Shown: positions 1 through 8,846 of the stretch, in pieces
Position numbering within the stretch: the first letter of the stretch is position 1
How the letters are laid out: each line of letters begins with the position of its first letter
From: Pseudodesulfovibrio aespoeensis Aspo-2
GTDB taxonomy: Bacteria; Desulfobacterota; Desulfovibrionia; Desulfovibrionales; Desulfovibrionaceae
Direction: 5' to 3'
Length of the DNA: 64,000 nt
NCBI RefSeq assembly: GCF_000176915.2
Contig: NC_014844.1
Location: 806,001 to 870,000, forward strand
Notes under the pieces: model-generated
The model's input: only the letters and a program-made list of their open reading frames with translations
Database searches by the model: none
Told to the model about the DNA's origin: nothing
Program-made: the position numbers and the translations under genes

Positions 1-1
1 C

Positions 2-613
2 CCCTTCAAGGGGTGGAACATGGTCTGGTTCAGCTTCAACGACGCCATGTACCACGGGGTGTTCAAGCCCGTGGCCACCGGCTATGCCTGGGCCATCCCG
101 GCCAAGCCGCGTCAGTGGGTCAGGAATTTCTTCACCAACATGCTCTTCCCTGTCCGCTTCGTGAACAATGTCTTTCAGGGCAAGTTCGATGCGGCCTACA
201 TGGAAACCTCCAAGTTCATCGCCAACACCAGCTGGGGCCTGCTCGGCTTTGCCGACGTCGCCTCCGGCATGAAGCGCAACTGGGAGCCGGAGCGCCCCAC
301 GGCAGACGGCTTTGGCCAGACCCTGGGCAAGACCGGCCTCGGACACGGCGTCTATCTCGTCTGGCCCTTCCTCGGCCCCAGCTCCATCCGCGAGTCCGTG
401 GGCTGGGTGGGCGACACCCTGCTTGATCCGCTCACCTACTGCGACCTGACCTTTATCGAGTTCGTTGCCGTTCGCGCCTACAAGAACGTCAACCAGCTCT
501 CCCTCGAACTGCGCGGCAACGAGTACGAGACCATCACCGATGGAGCCATCGACAAGTACGCCGCCGTGCGCGATGCCTATGTCCGCTTCCGGGCCAAGAA
601 GGTCAAGGAATAG
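2..613 (+). CDS. mlaA: MlaA family phospholipid-binding lipoprotein, 3' part
   Basis: The reading frame is open from the first bases of the window, so the N-terminus, including the lipoprotein signal, lies upstream. The visible part starts at the family's conserved NxxxFxFND segment (here WNMVWFSFNDAM). It continues with the typical FxxNxxFPVRFVNNVFQGKF region and the GLLGFADVAS stretch followed by the DFGQTLG-like motif (here DGFGQTLGKTGLGHG). MlaA (VacJ) is an outer-membrane lipoprotein that removes misplaced phospholipids from the outer leaflet and hands them to the Mla pathway. The C-terminal tail, rich in Arg and Lys, ends 12 bp before the next gene. No other mla genes are in the window. 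Family assignment is strong; the transport role is inferred from the family. Confidence 0.9.
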   Translation, partial: PFKGWNMVWFSFNDAMYHGVFKPVATGYAWAIPAKPRQWVRNFFTNMLFPVRFVNNVFQGKFDAAYMETSKFIANTSWGLLGFADVASGMKRNWEPERPTADGFGQTLGKTGLGHGVYLVWPFLGPSSIRESVGWVGDTLLDPLTYCDLTFIEFVAVRAYKNVNQLSLELRGNEYETITDGAIDKYAAVRDAYVRFRAKKVKE

Positions 614-625
614 CCTGAATTCCCC

Positions 626-1105
626 ATGAAGATCGCGGTCATATCCGACACCCACATGGGCGACCTGCCTGGGTGGCTTGACCGTGTCTACGAGCAGTGG
701 CTCGGTCCTGCCGACGTGCTCATTCACTGCGGCGACATCACCTCCTTTCAGACATGGTCCTATTTCATGCGCCACGACCGGTTCATCTGCGTGCGCGGCA
801 ACTGCGACTGGGACCCCAACCTCGTCGGCCAGCTGGAGCCCATGGTCACCGCCTCAGTCGGGCCTTTGACCGTGGGCGTGGCCCATGGCTGGGGCGCTCG
901 TTCGCTGGTGCCCGTGACCGTTGTCCAGGCGTTTGGGCCGGGCTGCGACCTGATCTGCTACGGCCATACCCATTGTCGTGACTGGTCCCTGGTCGAGGGT
1001 GTCCGGGTGGTCAATCCCGGCTCCCTGGGCGAGGTCGGCTCCATGGCCGAGATCACTGTCTCCGACCAGGGGGACATGGACTGCCGGTTCATCGACGTTT
1101 TTTGA
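626..1105 (+). CDS. YfcE/MJ0936-type metallophosphoesterase
   Basis: This 159-residue protein is a compact calcineurin-like phosphoesterase. All metal-binding motifs are present: SDTH at residues 7-10, HCGD around 34-37, GNCD around 59-62 (the GNCD form is typical of the YfcE/MJ0936 subgroup), a central HGW, and GHTH near residue 113 followed by NPGS. Such proteins are soluble dinuclear-metal phosphodiesterases with broad in vitro activity, and their natural substrate is usually unknown. The gene starts 12 bp after mlaA stops, so the two are probably co-transcribed. The length fits the family. The specific substrate cannot be read from the sequence. Confidence 0.88.
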   Translation: MKIAVISDTHMGDLPGWLDRVYEQWLGPADVLIHCGDITSFQTWSYFMRHDRFICVRGNCDWDPNLVGQLEPMVTASVGPLTVGVAHGWGARSLVPVTVVQAFGPGCDLICYGHTHCRDWSLVEGVRVVNPGSLGEVGSMAEITVSDQGDMDCRFIDVF

Positions 1106-1110
1106 TTTTC

Positions 1111-1155
1111 CTCCGCATTCTCCGTTTTCTCCGCATTCTCCGCGTTCTCCGCATC
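1111..1155. repeat. five tandem 9-bp units (CTCCGCATT type)
   Basis: Immediately after the phosphoesterase stop codon there are five contiguous 9-bp units of the form CTCCGNNTN: CTCCGCATT, CTCCGTTTT, CTCCGCATT, CTCCGCGTT, CTCCGCATC. The tract is pyrimidine-rich on this strand. It has no obvious coding role and could vary in copy number by slippage. Confidence 0.75.
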
Positions 1156-1307
1156 TTTTCTGCTCATGCAGGCCGACCCCTGGCCGGATGACGCGTTGTT
1201 CCCGTCCGCAACTCTTTGTCACTGGGCCGCTGCCGGCGGCTGTCGGGGCGGCTGGTTTCGAGAAAAGGTCTGTTGCACTTTTGTTGCAGGAGTGGCATGG
1301 CTTTGCT

Positions 1308-2567
1308 GTGCTGGAAATAATAAAACGCCTGTGTATTGCTGGGGCAGTCATCCTGTTCGTCAGCTGCATGCTGCCGACCCGCTCGTCGCATTCGGGGGAG
1401 CCAGGGGAGCCGGGGGAGCTGGTCTTTGGCATGTCCGCCGCCTTTACCGGGGCCAACGGTGAAATGGGTATCGAATTTTACCGGGGACTTATGGCCTACA
1501 TCGAGCACTTCAACGCGAACGGCGGCGCTTCGGGGTGGACCATCAAGGTGCTGCCCGCCAACGACGGATACAATCCGCTGCCCTGTTTCGAGAACACGGT
1601 CCGGTTCATTGAGGAGGAGGATGTCTTTGCCCTGTTCTCGTATGTGGGAACGCCGACCACCGCGCACATTCTGCCACTGCTTCAGAAATTCAGCGCGCGG
1701 CACACCTTTCTGCTTTTTCCCCTGACCGGGGCGCAGCCCATGCGCACAGAGCCCTTTGGGGAATACGTCTATACCTTGCGCGCGTCCTATTTCGAGGAGA
1801 CGGCGGGGCTGGTGGACAATCTGCTCAAGGTGGGCCGCAGGCGCATCGCAGTCTTCTATCAGAACGACGCCTACGGGCGGACCGGCTGGGACGGCGTTCG
1901 CCGCGCCCTCAGGCGGCAGGGCGAGCAGGTGGTGGCCGAGGCCGCCTATCGCCGGGGCGCAACCTACGAGCAGGACTTCACCTCCGAAGTGGCGCATCTC
2001 ATGGAGGCCGGGCCGGACGCGATCATCTGTGTTGGCACCTATGCCTCCCAGGCAGCGTTTATCCGCGACATGCGCAACGCCGGACACGATCTGCCCGTGG
2101 CCGGGCTGTCGTTTTCCGACAGCGACAAGATGCTCGAACTGTTGACCCTGGAGGAGCGCAGGTCTGGCCGCAAATATACGGAAAAACTCATCTGTTCCCA
2201 GGTGGTTCCGTGTTACGAAGACCTCACCCTCAGTGGCGTGCGCTTCTACCGGGAGTTGATGGACAACTACAAGGGCACCGGTCAGGTGGCTGGCCAGGGC
2301 TACAGCCCGCGCCGGTTCAGCTACGTCAGCTTCGAGGGGTTCCTCAACGGGATCATGCTGGGGGAGATGGTCAGGCGGATGGCCGACGACCCGAGGCGCG
2401 AGCGCATTCCTGAGGTCATGGACTCCATCGTTGACATGGACCTGGGCATCGGCGTCAACGTCAGTTTCGGCCCTGGTCGCCGACAGGGGCTGGATGCCGT
2501 GTACTTCACCACCGTGGCGGGCGGCCATTTTCAGCCCATCCGCGACTGGGCGGAATGGAGCCGATGA
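1308..2567 (+). CDS. periplasmic ligand-binding lipoprotein (branched-chain amino acid/amide ABC-type receptor fold)
   Basis: The protein is a type I periplasmic binding protein of the Leu/Ile/Val-amide receptor family (LELVFGMSAAFTGANGEMG start of the mature domain, then the YEQDFTSEV and GPDAIICVGTYASQAAFIRDMR segments). The reading frame is open further upstream, but a GTG at 1308 gives a short hydrophobic leader ending in a lipobox-like FVSC. This makes it a likely lipoprotein of about 419 residues; TTG at 1281 is an alternative. No permease or ATPase genes are nearby. Instead its 3' end overlaps the following GGDEF-EAL gene by 13 bp, which suggests that it reports ligand to that membrane enzyme rather than importing it. 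The ligand is unknown. Confidence 0.8.
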   Translation: MLEIIKRLCIAGAVILFVSCMLPTRSSHSGEPGEPGELVFGMSAAFTGANGEMGIEFYRGLMAYIEHFNANGGASGWTIKVLPANDGYNPLPCFENTVRFIEEEDVFALFSYVGTPTTAHILPLLQKFSARHTFLLFPLTGAQPMRTEPFGEYVYTLRASYFEETAGLVDNLLKVGRRRIAVFYQNDAYGRTGWDGVRRALRRQGEQVVAEAAYRRGATYEQDFTSEVAHLMEAGPDAIICVGTYASQAAFIRDMRNAGHDLPVAGLSFSDSDKMLELLTLEERRSGRKYTEKLICSQVVPCYEDLTLSGVRFYRELMDNYKGTGQVAGQGYSPRRFSYVSFEGFLNGIMLGEMVRRMADDPRRERIPEVMDSIVDMDLGIGVNVSFGPGRRQGLDAVYFTTVAGGHFQPIRDWAEWSR

Positions 2568-5137
2568 AAGCGCCAAAGCTCTTCCTCAAGCCGCTGTTGT
2601 TCATGGTGGTCATCTTCGGACTGATCTCCCTGGTCACGTCCGTGACCTTTGGCAACCGGCTCAAGCGGGAGATGACGCGCGAGCACGAGTCCAAGGCCCT
2701 GGCCCTGGCCGACAGCGTGGCCGAGTCTGACATCGTCACCATTCTCAGTCAGGATGCAGGCGGCGTGCAGGCGCGCATTGACCGCTACCAGCGCATCGCC
2801 GGGGTTTCCTACGTGCTGGTGGCCGATGAGCGCGGCGAAATCATGGCCCATACCTTTGTCCCTGACGTGCCCAAGGTGGTGCGCGCCCTGGTGGCCGGGA
2901 CCGCACAGCTGCCCGGTGACGAGGTTGTGCTGCGCGACATCGTCTACGGCGACAACCGGTATCTCCATGTCTCAAGGCCCATCCTCGCCGGGCTGGCCGG
3001 GTCGGTCCACATCGGCATGGATTCCGAAATCATCGCCAGACACATCCGGGAGGCGGTGCTGGAGCAGCAACTGGTCACCCTTGTCCTGTTCGGGGCCAGC
3101 CTGCTCGTGGCCTTTGTCTTCATCCTCAACATTTCCAAGCCGCTCAACCTGCTGGCCGAGTATGCGGGCCGGGTGGCGGCCAAGGATTTCGACAGCGTTC
3201 CCGAGATTAACTCCCGCGACGAGGTGGGCCAGCTGGCCAGGGCCATGCGCTCCATGGCCAGGCATATAGCCGAGTTGGTGGGCAACCTCGAGGACCGGGT
3301 GCGCAGCAAGACCCAGGAGTTGCAGGAGGCGCGCGACGCCTTGCGCCAGAAGGTGGACGAGCGCACCAGCGAGCTGTTGCGGGCCAACACCCAGCTCAAG
3401 ATCGAGATTGCCGAGCGCAAGGTCATCGGCGACGCCCTGCGCAAGGCCGAGAAGAAATACCGGACCATCTTCGAGAACGCCCTTGAGGGCATCTACCAGA
3501 CCTCGCCCAGTGGCCGTTTCCTGAGCGCCAATCCGTCGCTGGCGCGCATCCTCGGCTTCAAGTCCGCCGACGAGATGATGGGCTCGGTCTATGACATCGG
3601 CACCCAGATGTACCTGGAGCCGGGTCGGCGCAAGGAGTTCCTGCGCCTGATCGAGGAGACCGGGGAGGTCAAGAATTTCGTCTCCAAGGTACGGCGGCGC
3701 GATGGCCGCATCATCTGGATATCCGAGAACGCCCGGCGCATCACCGACGCCGACGGCTCTGTCATGTGCTACGAGGGCTCGGTGGAGGACATCACCCTGC
3801 GCAAGAAGGCAGAGGACCAGCTCAAGCGGCAGGCGTTTCACGATCCGCTCACCGGCCTGCCCAACCGCGCCCTGTTCCTGGACCACCTGCGCATGGCCAT
3901 GGAGCGCGGTCGGCGGCGCAGGCACCTGTTCGCGGTCATCTACATGGACCTTGACCGGTTCAAGGTCATCAACGACTCCCTGGGGCACGAGACGGGCGAT
4001 GAACTGTTGCGCAGCGTGGCCCGCGTGCTGGAGAAGTGTGGCCGGTCCGTGGACACCATCGCCCGGTTCGGCGGCGACGAGTTCGCCATCCTGATCGAGG
4101 AGATATCAGCGTCCAGAGACGCCATCGCCATTGCGCGGCGCATTCTCGACGGCGTGCGCCAGCCCTTCACCATCAACGGCAACGAGGTTTTCACCTCGGC
4201 CTCGCTGGGCATCGTGCTCAAGACCGACGGCTATGACCGGCCCGAGGCGCTGCTGCGCGATGCGGATACGGCCATGTACCGGGCCAAGGAGCACGGCAAG
4301 TCCCGCTTCAAGGTCTTCAACCAGAAGATGCACGATCAGGCCCTGCGGCTCATGGCCCTGGAGACGGACCTGCGCCGGGCCGTGGATCTGCGCGAGTTCG
4401 AGGTGGCCTACCAGCCCATCGTCTGCCTCGACACGCGCCGGGTGTGCGGGTTCGAGGCGTTGGTCCGGTGGCGGCATCCGGAGCACGGCGTCATCCTGCC
4501 CGGCGATTTCATCTCCCTGGCCGAGGATACCGGCCTCATCTATGCCATAGACAATTTCGTGCTGGTGGCCGCCTGCGCCCAGGTCAAGCTGTGGCAGACC
4601 ACCTTCGGGCACCTGATGGGCGAGCTGTTGACGCTGAACATCAACATCTCCGGCAAGCACTTTGGCCAGCCCATGCTGCTCAGTCAGGTGACGCGCGCCC
4701 TGGACGACTCCGGCCTGAATCCCCAGGCGCTCAACATCGAAATCACCGAGAGCGCGCTCATGGACAACCCGGCAGTGGCCGAGGAGGTGCTCAAGCAGCT
4801 CAAGTCCCTCGGGGCCAAGGTGTGCATCGACGATTTCGGCACCGGCTACTCATCCCTGTCCTACCTGCAACGTTTCCCCATCGACGTGGTCAAGGTGGAC
4901 CGCTCGTTCATCGACGGCGTGGAGGGCAACCTGGACAGCCAGGCCATCGTGCGCACGGTCTTTTCCCTGGGAGAGTCCCTGGGGCTCAAGATCGTGGCCG
5001 AGGGCGTGGAGACCCCGGCTCAGCTCGCCTTCCTCGAGAACGAAGGGTGCCGCTATGTCCAGGGGTTCCTCTTCTACAGGCCGCTCTCGGCGACCGAGGT
5101 GGACGAGCTGCTGGCGGGCGGCTCCATCGGCTCCTGA
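2555..5137 (+). CDS. membrane HAMP-PAS-GGDEF-EAL c-di-GMP enzyme
   Basis: This is an 860-residue bifunctional signalling protein. An N-terminal membrane helix (about residues 10-33), a periplasmic sensor region (about 35-170) and a second helix (about 172-193) precede a HAMP linker, a coiled coil, a PAS domain (starting near KKYRTIFENALEGIY), a GGDEF domain and a C-terminal EAL domain. The cyclase motif RFGGDEF is intact near residue 505. The EAL motif is intact (FEALVRWRHPEHG near 633), with later DDFGTGYSSL and EGVET motifs present, so both diguanylate cyclase and phosphodiesterase activity are possible. The start ATG lies inside the end of the upstream binding-protein gene; an ATG at 2564 is equally possible. 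Coupled translation supports a sensor-receptor pair. Confidence 0.9.
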   Translation: MEPMKAPKLFLKPLLFMVVIFGLISLVTSVTFGNRLKREMTREHESKALALADSVAESDIVTILSQDAGGVQARIDRYQRIAGVSYVLVADERGEIMAHTFVPDVPKVVRALVAGTAQLPGDEVVLRDIVYGDNRYLHVSRPILAGLAGSVHIGMDSEIIARHIREAVLEQQLVTLVLFGASLLVAFVFILNISKPLNLLAEYAGRVAAKDFDSVPEINSRDEVGQLARAMRSMARHIAELVGNLEDRVRSKTQELQEARDALRQKVDERTSELLRANTQLKIEIAERKVIGDALRKAEKKYRTIFENALEGIYQTSPSGRFLSANPSLARILGFKSADEMMGSVYDIGTQMYLEPGRRKEFLRLIEETGEVKNFVSKVRRRDGRIIWISENARRITDADGSVMCYEGSVEDITLRKKAEDQLKRQAFHDPLTGLPNRALFLDHLRMAMERGRRRRHLFAVIYMDLDRFKVINDSLGHETGDELLRSVARVLEKCGRSVDTIARFGGDEFAILIEEISASRDAIAIARRILDGVRQPFTINGNEVFTSASLGIVLKTDGYDRPEALLRDADTAMYRAKEHGKSRFKVFNQKMHDQALRLMALETDLRRAVDLREFEVAYQPIVCLDTRRVCGFEALVRWRHPEHGVILPGDFISLAEDTGLIYAIDNFVLVAACAQVKLWQTTFGHLMGELLTLNINISGKHFGQPMLLSQVTRALDDSGLNPQALNIEITESALMDNPAVAEEVLKQLKSLGAKVCIDDFGTGYSSLSYLQRFPIDVVKVDRSFIDGVEGNLDSQAIVRTVFSLGESLGLKIVAEGVETPAQLAFLENEGCRYVQGFLFYRPLSATEVDELLAGGSIGS

Positions 5138-5246
5138 TTTCGTCGGGCCATCCGGCGGTGAAGTCCTTCTCTTCGCGGCCAATCCGGTGTATGGTCGCCC
5201 TGCGGCTTATGAAAGTCTGCCCAACAACAACGACGAGCGACGAGCC

Positions 5247-5987
5247 ATGACCATACCCACCCAGGAAGGACTCATAGAGGGCGTTTTCTCCATCGAACGC
5301 ATGGCCAGGATAGGCACCGGGGCCACGGCCAAGCGGGTCAGCCAGACCGCTTTGTACTACGCCCGGCAGATGGACGAATCGACCATCGAGTTGCAGGGGC
5401 TCAATCAGAAGAATGTCCCTTTTGGCCCCACCGAGCAGATCACCAAGGAACAACTGCTGGCCGACTACCTGCCCATGCCCCAGCTTTTCAAGGAGGTGGT
5501 GGGCAACCTGCGCCAGGTCCAGAAGGCAGTGGCCCGCGGCGACAAGTTTCGCAAGCGCGGCGAGACGTTTACGGCGGAGTACGAGTACGCCAACGCCCTC
5601 AACCTCGACGAGCAGAACGTGCGCGCCAACTTCGGCATCGGCCTGTGCCTGCTGGCCCGCGACGAGACGGACAAGGCCAAGCAGGTCTTCGAGCGCATCC
5701 TGGGCATCGACTCCGCCTTTGCCGACGAGCACAAGCACCTGTTCAACGAATACGGCATCGAATTGCGCAAGAAAAAGCTCTTTGGCCAGGCCGTGGACTA
5801 TTACCGCCGCGCCCTGTCGTTGTCCGACGACGACGAAAACCTCTGGTACAACCTCGCCCGCGCCCATTTCGAGCGCGGCGACTTTGCCAAGGCCCTGGAG
5901 GGCGTGACGCGGTGTCTCGAATTGGACAACGGTCACGACGAGGGCCGCAAGATGCTTGACTACATGACCAGAAAGGGGCTGGCGTAG
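5247..5987 (+). CDS. TPR-repeat protein
   Basis: This is a 246-residue soluble protein with tetratricopeptide-type helices in its C-terminal two thirds (segments such as ANFGIGLCLLARDETDKAKQ, NEYGIELRKKKLFGQAVDYY and LWYNLARAHFERGDFAKALE). The N-terminal part (EGLIEGVFSIERMARIGTGATAKRVS) has no repeat and may be a partner-specific region. An open frame continues upstream, but ATG 5247 is the first start that gives a normal N-terminus outside the preceding gene. TPR proteins act as scaffolds for protein complexes; the partner here is unknown. It follows the c-di-GMP enzyme by 109 bp on the same strand. Confidence 0.8.
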   Translation: MTIPTQEGLIEGVFSIERMARIGTGATAKRVSQTALYYARQMDESTIELQGLNQKNVPFGPTEQITKEQLLADYLPMPQLFKEVVGNLRQVQKAVARGDKFRKRGETFTAEYEYANALNLDEQNVRANFGIGLCLLARDETDKAKQVFERILGIDSAFADEHKHLFNEYGIELRKKKLFGQAVDYYRRALSLSDDDENLWYNLARAHFERGDFAKALEGVTRCLELDNGHDEGRKMLDYMTRKGLA

Positions 5988-6020
5988 GGGGTTTCCCCGG
6001 CGTCACTCTGGGGAGAGAGC

Positions 6021-7448
6021 GTGGCCACGATCAAGGCCTTCATCATCGCCGGGACGCACAGCGGGTGCGGCAAGACCTCGGTTTCGCTCGGAATCATGGC
6101 CCTGCTCGCGCGACGTGGCCTGCGCGTCCAGCCCTTCAAGTGCGGGCCGGACTTCATCGATCCCGGTCACCACGCCCTGGCCTGCGCCCGTGAGGGCAGG
6201 CCCGTGTCCAGCCACAACCTTGACGGCTGGATGCTCTCGCGCGAGACCAATGCGGACATCTTCAACCGCTACGCCGCCTGGTGCGATGTTGCCGTGGTCG
6301 AAGGGGTGATGGGACTGTTCGACGGCATTTCCGGCACTGGCGAGGACGGCTCCACGGCCCAGATCGCCAAGATGCTCGGCCTGCCCGTCATCCTGGTGGT
6401 GGACGCCCGGTCCATGGCCCGGTCCGCCGCAGCCATGGTCTCTGGCTATGCCCGTTTCGACCCGGCGGTGAACATCGCGGGCGTGATTTTCAATCAGGTG
6501 GGGAGCGACTCCCATGCCGAGCTGCTCATGGAGGCCATGTCCCTGCTGCCGGGTATTCCGGTGTTGGGCTGCCTCAGGCGCGACGGGTCCATTGCCGTGC
6601 CCTCGCGCCACCTGGGGCTGGTCACCGCCGAGGACGACGGCGCGGGGGCTGACCGCTATCAGCGGCTGGCCGGGTGGATCGAGTCCGGCATGGACCTGGA
6701 CGACGTGCTCGACCGCCTGCCCGATGTCGAGGCCGTGGCCCCGTTCGAGCCGGTGCCGGAGCTTGGCAGCGTGACCATCGGCGTGGCCCGCGACGCGGCG
6801 TTCTGCTTCTACTACGAGGAGAACCTGCGCCTGCTGCGCGAGGCCGGGGCCAGACTGGTGGAGTTCTCGCCCCTGAGCGACACGCACCTGCCTCCCGGCG
6901 TCCAGGGGCTCTACCTGGGCGGCGGCTATCCAGAGCTCTCCGCCTTCGAACTGGGGCAGAACACCCGGCTGCGCAGGGAGATCAAGGAATTCTGCGATCT
7001 GGGGCATCCGGTCTACGCCGAGTGCGGCGGCTTCATGTACCTGATGAACGACATCGTCACCGGGCGGGGCCGCTACGCCATGGCCGGTGTCTTCCCCGTG
7101 CGCGCCGACATGGACGAAAAGGCCCGCGCCCTGGGCTATCGCGAGATAGCCATCAGCGAGGATACGGTGCTTGGCCCTGCCGGCGTTGTTGCGCGGGGCC
7201 ACGAATTCCACTACTCGTTCATCAAGGAGGGGTTCGATCCTGTCCTGATGCGGCCCGTCTACACCATGACCGGGCGCAAGGGGCGCATCGACGCGGCAGA
7301 GGGATTCCTGCACGCCAACACGCTCGGCTCATATGTCCATCTCCATTTTGGCAGCAGCCCGGAGCTGGCCGCCTCGTTCGTCAACGCCTGCAAGAGTGGG
7401 CCGCTTGACGGGCATGGCGTGCCCGGCGACCCCGCCGGGGAAGCCTAG
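6021..7448 (+). CDS. cbiA: cobyrinic acid a,c-diamide synthase
   Basis: CbiA amidates side chains a and c of cobyrinate with glutamine and ATP, and acts in the anaerobic cobalamin pathway. The 475-residue protein has the N-terminal dethiobiotin-synthetase-like ATPase domain with the P-loop GTHSGCGKTS at residues 11-20. Its C-terminal class I glutamine amidotransferase domain has the nucleophile Cys in YAECGGFMYL near residue 333. The length matches the family. The start codon is GTG, preceded by a GGGAGAG ribosome-binding site. Other cobalamin genes (cobA-hemD, cbiD, cbiG, cobJ) are scattered through the next 24 kb rather than sitting in one operon. No cobalamin riboswitch was recognised upstream. 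Confidence 0.95.
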   Translation: MATIKAFIIAGTHSGCGKTSVSLGIMALLARRGLRVQPFKCGPDFIDPGHHALACAREGRPVSSHNLDGWMLSRETNADIFNRYAAWCDVAVVEGVMGLFDGISGTGEDGSTAQIAKMLGLPVILVVDARSMARSAAAMVSGYARFDPAVNIAGVIFNQVGSDSHAELLMEAMSLLPGIPVLGCLRRDGSIAVPSRHLGLVTAEDDGAGADRYQRLAGWIESGMDLDDVLDRLPDVEAVAPFEPVPELGSVTIGVARDAAFCFYYEENLRLLREAGARLVEFSPLSDTHLPPGVQGLYLGGGYPELSAFELGQNTRLRREIKEFCDLGHPVYAECGGFMYLMNDIVTGRGRYAMAGVFPVRADMDEKARALGYREIAISEDTVLGPAGVVARGHEFHYSFIKEGFDPVLMRPVYTMTGRKGRIDAAEGFLHANTLGSYVHLHFGSSPELAASFVNACKSGPLDGHGVPGDPAGEA

Positions 7449-7481
7449 ACGCCAGCGCATCCCGACGGACAGCCACGCATC

Positions 7482-8846
7482 ATGCCGACTCCGCATCCAT
7501 TCACGCCACGCCCTGCGGTCGGAACCGCGGCGACAGGGCCGGCGACAGGGCCGGCGACAGGAACCGCGGCGACAGGGCCGCTGCCCGGCTCGACCCGCTC
7601 CCTGTGGGCCTGGGCCTTCTACGACTGGGCCAATTCCGGCTTCGCCGCCCTGGTCCAGACCTTTGTCTTCGCCGCTTTTTTTGCCCGGGCCGTGGCCGAA
7701 AACGAGACCGTGGGCACCGCCCTGTGGGGGAACATGATGGGCGCAGCCGGGCTGGTCATCGGCCTTGGCGGGCCGCTGCTGGGCGCGGTGGCCGACCGCA
7801 GCGGGCGGCGCAAGCCATGGCTCGCGGCGTTCAGCGGGCTGTGCATCGCGGCCACGGCCTGCCTCTGGTTCGTGCGGCCCGATCCGTCCTTTGTTTGGCT
7901 TGGGCTGGTCCTGGCCGGACTGGGCACCATCGGCTCGGAATACGCCATGATTTTTTACAACGCCATGCTGCCGGGGCTGGCCGATGAGCGAACCCTGGGC
8001 CGCTGGTCCGGCTGGGGGTGGGGGCTGGGCTACGCGGGGGGGGTGGTGCTGCTGGTCATCGCCCTGTACGGTTTTGTGGAGCCCAACGCCTGGTTCGACC
8101 TGCCGCGGGCCGAGAGTGAGCATGTGCGCGCGGTGATGCCCCTGACGGCCCTGTGGTATCTGGTTTTCTGCCTGCCCCTGTTCCTGCTCTGCCCGGACGC
8201 GCCGTCCAGGGGGATCGCCCTTGGCCGGGCCGTGGCCGAGGGAGCGGCCCAGCTGCGCAACTCCCTGCGCCGCGTGCGCGACTATCGCGACATCGCCGTG
8301 TTCCTGCTGGCGCGCATGCTCTACAACGATGGCATGACCACCATGTTCGCCTTTGGCGGCATCTATGCAGCCGGAACGTTCGGCATGGGTCCGAGCCAGA
8401 TCATCGTCTTTGGCATCGGGCTCAACGTCACCGCCGGACTGGGCGCGGCGGCCTTTGCCTGGCTTGATGACCGTGCCGGGCCGCGCAGGACCATCATCGT
8501 CTCCCTCATCGGGTTGATCGTGCCGGGTGTGCTCATCCTGCTGGTCGAGAGTCAGACCCTGTTCTGGATTTTCGGCCTGTCCCTCGGCATCTTCGTGGGC
8601 CCGGTCCAGGCATCGAGCCGGTCGTACCTGGCGCGGGTGGCCCCGGAGGCGGTGCGCGGCGAGATGTTCGGCCTGTTCGCCCTGTCCGGCAAGCTGACCT
8701 CGTTCCTGGGGCCGCTTCTGGTGGGCTGGCTGACCCTGGCCTCGGGCAGCCAGCGCGTGGGTATGGCCTCGGTCATCGTGTTGTTCGTGCTCGGCCTGGC
8801 CGGGATGATGCTGGTACCGCCCGCAAGGGCACACAAGGGGGAATGA
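7482..8846 (+). CDS. MFS transporter, UMF1/Atg22-like family
   Basis: This 454-residue integral membrane protein has about twelve predicted helices. After a proline/glycine-rich N-terminal extension, the conserved WAFYDWANSGFAALVQTFVF segment identifies the UMF1 (Atg22-like) branch of the major facilitator superfamily. The cytoplasmic loop GAVADRSGRRKPWLA matches the MFS loop 2-3 motif. Members are thought to export amino acids or small metabolites, but the substrate here is unknown. The extreme N-terminus (about 35 residues) is encoded by tandem DNA repeats and consists of ATGP-type units, which is unusual. The stop codon overlaps the start of the following AMMECR1 gene. Confidence 0.88.
   Translation: MPTPHPFTPRPAVGTAATGPATGPATGTAATGPLPGSTRSLWAWAFYDWANSGFAALVQTFVFAAFFARAVAENETVGTALWGNMMGAAGLVIGLGGPLLGAVADRSGRRKPWLAAFSGLCIAATACLWFVRPDPSFVWLGLVLAGLGTIGSEYAMIFYNAMLPGLADERTLGRWSGWGWGLGYAGGVVLLVIALYGFVEPNAWFDLPRAESEHVRAVMPLTALWYLVFCLPLFLLCPDAPSRGIALGRAVAEGAAQLRNSLRRVRDYRDIAVFLLARMLYNDGMTTMFAFGGIYAAGTFGMGPSQIIVFGIGLNVTAGLGAAAFAWLDDRAGPRRTIIVSLIGLIVPGVLILLVESQTLFWIFGLSLGIFVGPVQASSRSYLARVAPEAVRGEMFGLFALSGKLTSFLGPLLVGWLTLASGSQRVGMASVIVLFVLGLAGMMLVPPARAHKGE
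7521..7580 (+). repeat. coding tandem repeat (20-bp direct repeat plus 12-bp units)
   Basis: A 20-bp sequence beginning GGAACCGCGGCGACAGGG occurs at 7521-7540 and again at 7560-7579. Between them are further copies of its 12-bp part GGCGACAGGGCC. The repeat is in frame with the MFS transporter and encodes alternating ATGP/GTA units of its N-terminal tail. Confidence 0.8.
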
